From Dioscorea cayenensis subsp. rotundata (lineage: Eukaryota; Streptophyta; Magnoliopsida; Dioscoreales; Dioscoreaceae), in contig NC_052475.1 in NCBI RefSeq assembly GCF_009730915.1, positions 25,791,016 through 25,855,015 of the forward strand: a DNA stretch of 64,000 bases, read 5' to 3'. The notes under the pieces are model-generated. The model worked only from the letters and a program-made list of their open reading frames with translations. It had not been told where the DNA came from and searched no databases. The translations under genes were made by a program, and so were the position numbers. This document shows, piece after piece, positions 60,801 through 64,000 of this stretch (position 1 is the first letter of the stretch; the number at the start of each line of letters is the position of its first letter).

Positions 60801-63800
60801 GAGGGTAGTAGTAATGGAAATTGGTGGTCAGATGCATTAGGGAAGGTGCTGGATGAAGATGACTCCTTTGTGCGTGTTGGTTCTCGGCAGTTGGCAGGAT
60901 TGCTTCTCACTGTATGGTAAACATTTCTCATGATAAAACTCTTGTTTAGTTGTCTTCCATATGTAAGTTCCAACTAAAAGTATTTCTGAGAGGCATCCAA
61001 TTGTTATTCCTCAAGTTTTAGTGATGTTGTTCATGCTGATTCTTTGTGCAACTGAATAACTTCTATTTGTACCCAGGGCTAGGAAAACTCTTAGGCCTTA
61101 CATGGGTGATGTCGATGCAGCAGCTGTACCATGTGGGTTTGGTCGTGCAATTGGTAATAAGGTATTTAACATAAGACAAACAATGTGACCAACATGTTCT
61201 ATGCTGCATTTGCATTAACCTTATTTTGGAGATTTTCATTGTTATATGTACTGTTATGCTATTTGAGCAAGCAGAAGAAATTTGAGTCTTGACATATGGA
61301 GTAAGCTTGCTTGAGATTTTTGAAAAGAATCATACAAAACCTCTAACTCATAGCACCAGTTGGTAGTCACCTATTTTTCTAGGTGGAAATCAAGAAGAGG
61401 ATACACAAAAAATAAAATGAAATTGAAGCCAACTAGAGGGGAAAATATAAATATAGTGGGAGATCAGTAAATAAAACCGCTGACAAACAGACCAAACATC
61501 AGGCATTTGACAGAACCTGATTTTAAACACACGTGTGCGTGTGCACACGCAAAACATGCATATGTATAAGTCGTGTTATGATATCCTATGCAAAAGTTAT
61601 TCATCTTTATATGTAATGTTTTATTTGAGTTGATTTTAATGTTATACTCATTGAGGGTAAAAAATATGGTAGACTTGTTAGATGCAATTTAACCGCTACT
61701 ATATATCTTTTTTTGAAGTTGACTTAGCTTTACATTCTTATTTCTTCTTAGCAAGTTATCATGCATAGTTAATTTTAAATCGATATCTACTTGCTTTAGT
61801 GGAGGTAGGTTATGTATAAATTTAATGCATGCTCAATGCCATTCTTAATTAAATACAGATTATGCTTCTCTGATGTGCTTTGTTAAACATTATAAATAGT
61901 TGATATATACGCATTTTTCATGCAAGCAAACCACACACACAGATAGGCTCCTGCTCGGGTGTTTGTGGGTGTGATTTTTCTATTAATATTTGAGTTTCTA
62001 CTTTTGAATGCAATTTGCTTCAATTAGCTTCTGGTAAATAATAAAAAAAGTAATTTCCTTTTTGGTATTGTCAACCAGAATATTCAGCAAGATAGTCCTG
62101 AATTTATAATAATTAGGACAATTTCCAGTCAACAAGCTATTCCAGCCAATGTGATGACTGGTTTATTTTATTTTCTATTTTTTTATTTTTTAGGTTTTTA
62201 GTCTGAGGTGGCACTTGAGCGTGGTGGTTAACTCGGGGTTTTAGTATGAACCAGCACTTAAGTTTTACCTAAATCTATCAAGAGTACTTATTTAGAGTCT
62301 TATGAAACCACCTTTTGCCCTTCTGGATTTTAGCATGCTTATGGGGATTCTTTTGGTGTGTTGTCATCTGTAGTCTTGACTATCATGATACATATGTAAA
62401 GGTTATTGCAGGGAGCTGTAGGTTTGAGAATGAGAATCTATGACCGGATAGTGTGCTTTGTAAACTGTCATTTTGCTGCACATCTGGAGGCGGTTAACCG
62501 GCGCAATGCTGATTTTGATCATGTTTATCGTAATATGACTTTCACCCGATCATCCAATTCTCAAGCTTCAGCAGGTATTGTTCTACCTGTTTCTGTTTTT
62601 ATTTATGTTTGGTTCTTCTTCTCTTCACAACTCTAAATGGGCCAATAGTTCTTCAAGATGTGTTTGAGAGACATGAAGCATTATTGCCATCTGCACCTCT
62701 CTACTCACATGCGGTTGTTGAGTTTTATCTTTATGTCTTGTTTCTCTTCTTTGGTGCAGCTATATCCTCTTCGTCAAGTCACCATCGTGGAGCAAATGTA
62801 TGTAACTAATTTTGTCATTGTATACTGGAAATTCTTTCATTGCTTGTGTAAAGCCATTTCTCCATGGAGAACATATATAAAAACCATGACATGCCTATGG
62901 CAGGCCAATGGAACTCAATTTGATGATGGTAGACCTGAATTATCAGAAGCGGACATGGTTGTATTTCTTGGTGATTTCAATTATCGGCTTCACAGCATTA
63001 CATATGACGAAGCAAGAGACTTTGTTTCTCAAAGGATGTTTGATTGGCTTAGAGACAGAGATCAACTTCGAGCAGAAATGAAATCTGGCAAGGTCTTTCA
63101 AGGAATGCGTGAGGGTCTAATTAGATTTCCTCCTACATACAAGTTTGAAAGACATCAAGCTGGTTTAGGAGGTACATTTCCCAGGAAGATTCCATATGAG
63201 TTTTATTCTTTTATTCAATGTTCATTCATTCATTCATTGGTCAAAGCTATACATTAAGCATTATCCAGCTTTTGACAGATGAAAGCAGCTGTTTTAAAAT
63301 TTAGTACTAAAACTATGTTCTTGATTATATCTTAGGATATGATTCTGGTGAGAAGAAGCGAATCCCTGCTTGGTGTGATAGAATTTTATATCGTGACAAC
63401 CGCCTTACTCCAGTGTGTGAATGCTCGTTAGAATGCCCTATCGTTTCTTCAATTTCTGAGTAAGATCTATTTTCCTGTCATATGTTCTTGCTAGAAAATT
63501 CTTTTCTCATCAAACCTAGTAGCAGCTTACTGCTTCTTTTCAGGTATGATGCTTGCTTGGAGGTCACTGGCAGTGATCACAAACCTGTCAGGTGCATCTT
63601 CAATGTTGAAATGGCACATATAGATGAGTTAATAAAGCGCCAAGCTTTGGGAGATATTATTAACTCAAATGAGCAAGTGAGATCCATGCTCAATGAATAT
63701 AATAACATTCCTGAAACTGTTGTTAGCACAAATGACATCAAGCTACAAAAAGGAGAAGTCCCTCTCCTACAAATTACAAACAACAGTGAAAAGGACATCT

Positions 63801-64000
63801 CTGTTTTCTGCATCATTTGTGAAGGCCAATTTACAGTTAAGGAGGAAAAACAAGCCTCTGAGCTTCGTCCCAGAATTTCTTTTGGCTTCCCTCAATGGAT
63901 AAAGGTATGTGTCATATGCACATTTTGATCTTCCAGCACTTGATCTATCTTGTCGGTTTTCTAATATTTTCAGGGCATCAGTAATTCTTTTCCGCCTACT
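56768..64000 (+). CDS. Type II inositol polyphosphate 5-phosphatase with WD repeats (5PTase12-14/FRA3 type), 3' end outside window
   Basis: Ten exons are readable: 56768-57758, 58820-59051, 59175-59985, 60789-60916, 61077-61161, 62412-62574, 62760-62797, 62904-63171, 63336-63459 and 63544-63904. They encode 1067 residues in frame, and the gene continues past 64000. The Pro/Ser-rich N-terminus is followed by WD40-type repeats ([70 protein letters not shown]). The 5-phosphatase catalytic domain has [27 protein letters not shown] and GSDHKPV, the metal- and phosphate-binding motifs. Enzymes of this plant group remove the 5-phosphate from PtdIns(4,5)P2 or soluble inositol phosphates; FRA3 affects actin and secondary walls. 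The substrate here is not predictable. Exon 1 is strongly GC-rich. Confidence 0.95.
57813..57845. repeat. (TA)n microsatellite in 5PTase intron 1
   Basis: A pure TA run of about 33 bp lies roughly 55 bp downstream of the first exon donor. It is likely polymorphic. Confidence 0.9.

Noticed and set aside
63974-64000. Eleventh 5PTase exon beginning after TTTTCAG
   Set aside because: The acceptor is plausible, but the 27 visible bases do not give a residue string I can match to the family, so I left the last exon open.

Overview
This is a nuclear genome segment of a flowering plant. All recognisable genes are split by GT-AG introns, the sequence between them is AT-rich with many (TA)n microsatellites and MITE-like inverted-repeat elements, and the encoded families are plant ones (phosphoglucan, water dikinase; IBH1-type atypical bHLH; plant type II inositol polyphosphate 5-phosphatase with WD repeats). 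GC-rich first exons followed by AT-richer later exons, most clearly in the gene at 56768, suggest a monocot, probably not a grass. That placement is inference. I see no prokaryotic operon, CRISPR array or viral genome.

Layout: 1-8380 is gene-poor and holds three MITE-like elements (3573-3938, 4833-5360, 5361-6064) and microsatellites. 8695-14851 (+) is a seven-exon MACPF-domain gene of the At1g14780/CAD1/NSL1 family. A long perfect hairpin (8387-8462) lies just upstream, and a full-length tRNA-derived SINE with a 9-bp target-site duplication sits in intron 1. 16859-17320 (+) is a single-exon IBH1-like bHLH. 20985-25424 (+) is a conserved plant membrane protein of unknown function with a GC-AG intron and two possible last-intron donors. 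27359-28388 (+) is a two-exon RRM-like protein, and a 5'-truncated, inverted copy of the same SINE family lies just upstream. 29164-30804 (+) is an acidic membrane protein of unknown function.

Three minus-strand genes follow. RhoGDI is at 31686-33269. Phosphoglucan, water dikinase (PWD/GWD3) is at 35462-45476 with 19 exons. An HMCES/SRAP abasic-site DNA-protein crosslink protein is at 47812-52855 with 8 exons and a C-terminal PCNA-binding box. 54235-56429 is a decayed DNA transposon carrying a frameshifted plant-mobile-domain/DUF1985-like gene. 56768 to the window end (+) is a 5PTase12/FRA3-type inositol polyphosphate 5-phosphatase, with its 3' end outside the window.

The genes do not form a pathway. 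They are ordinary neighbours covering immunity/cell-death control (MACPF), growth (IBH1, Rop signalling through RhoGDI), starch turnover (PWD), genome maintenance (HMCES) and phosphoinositide signalling (5PTase). Exon boundaries were read by eye from splice consensus, frame continuity and family similarity. Every multi-exon model adds up to an intact reading frame, but none has transcript support here.
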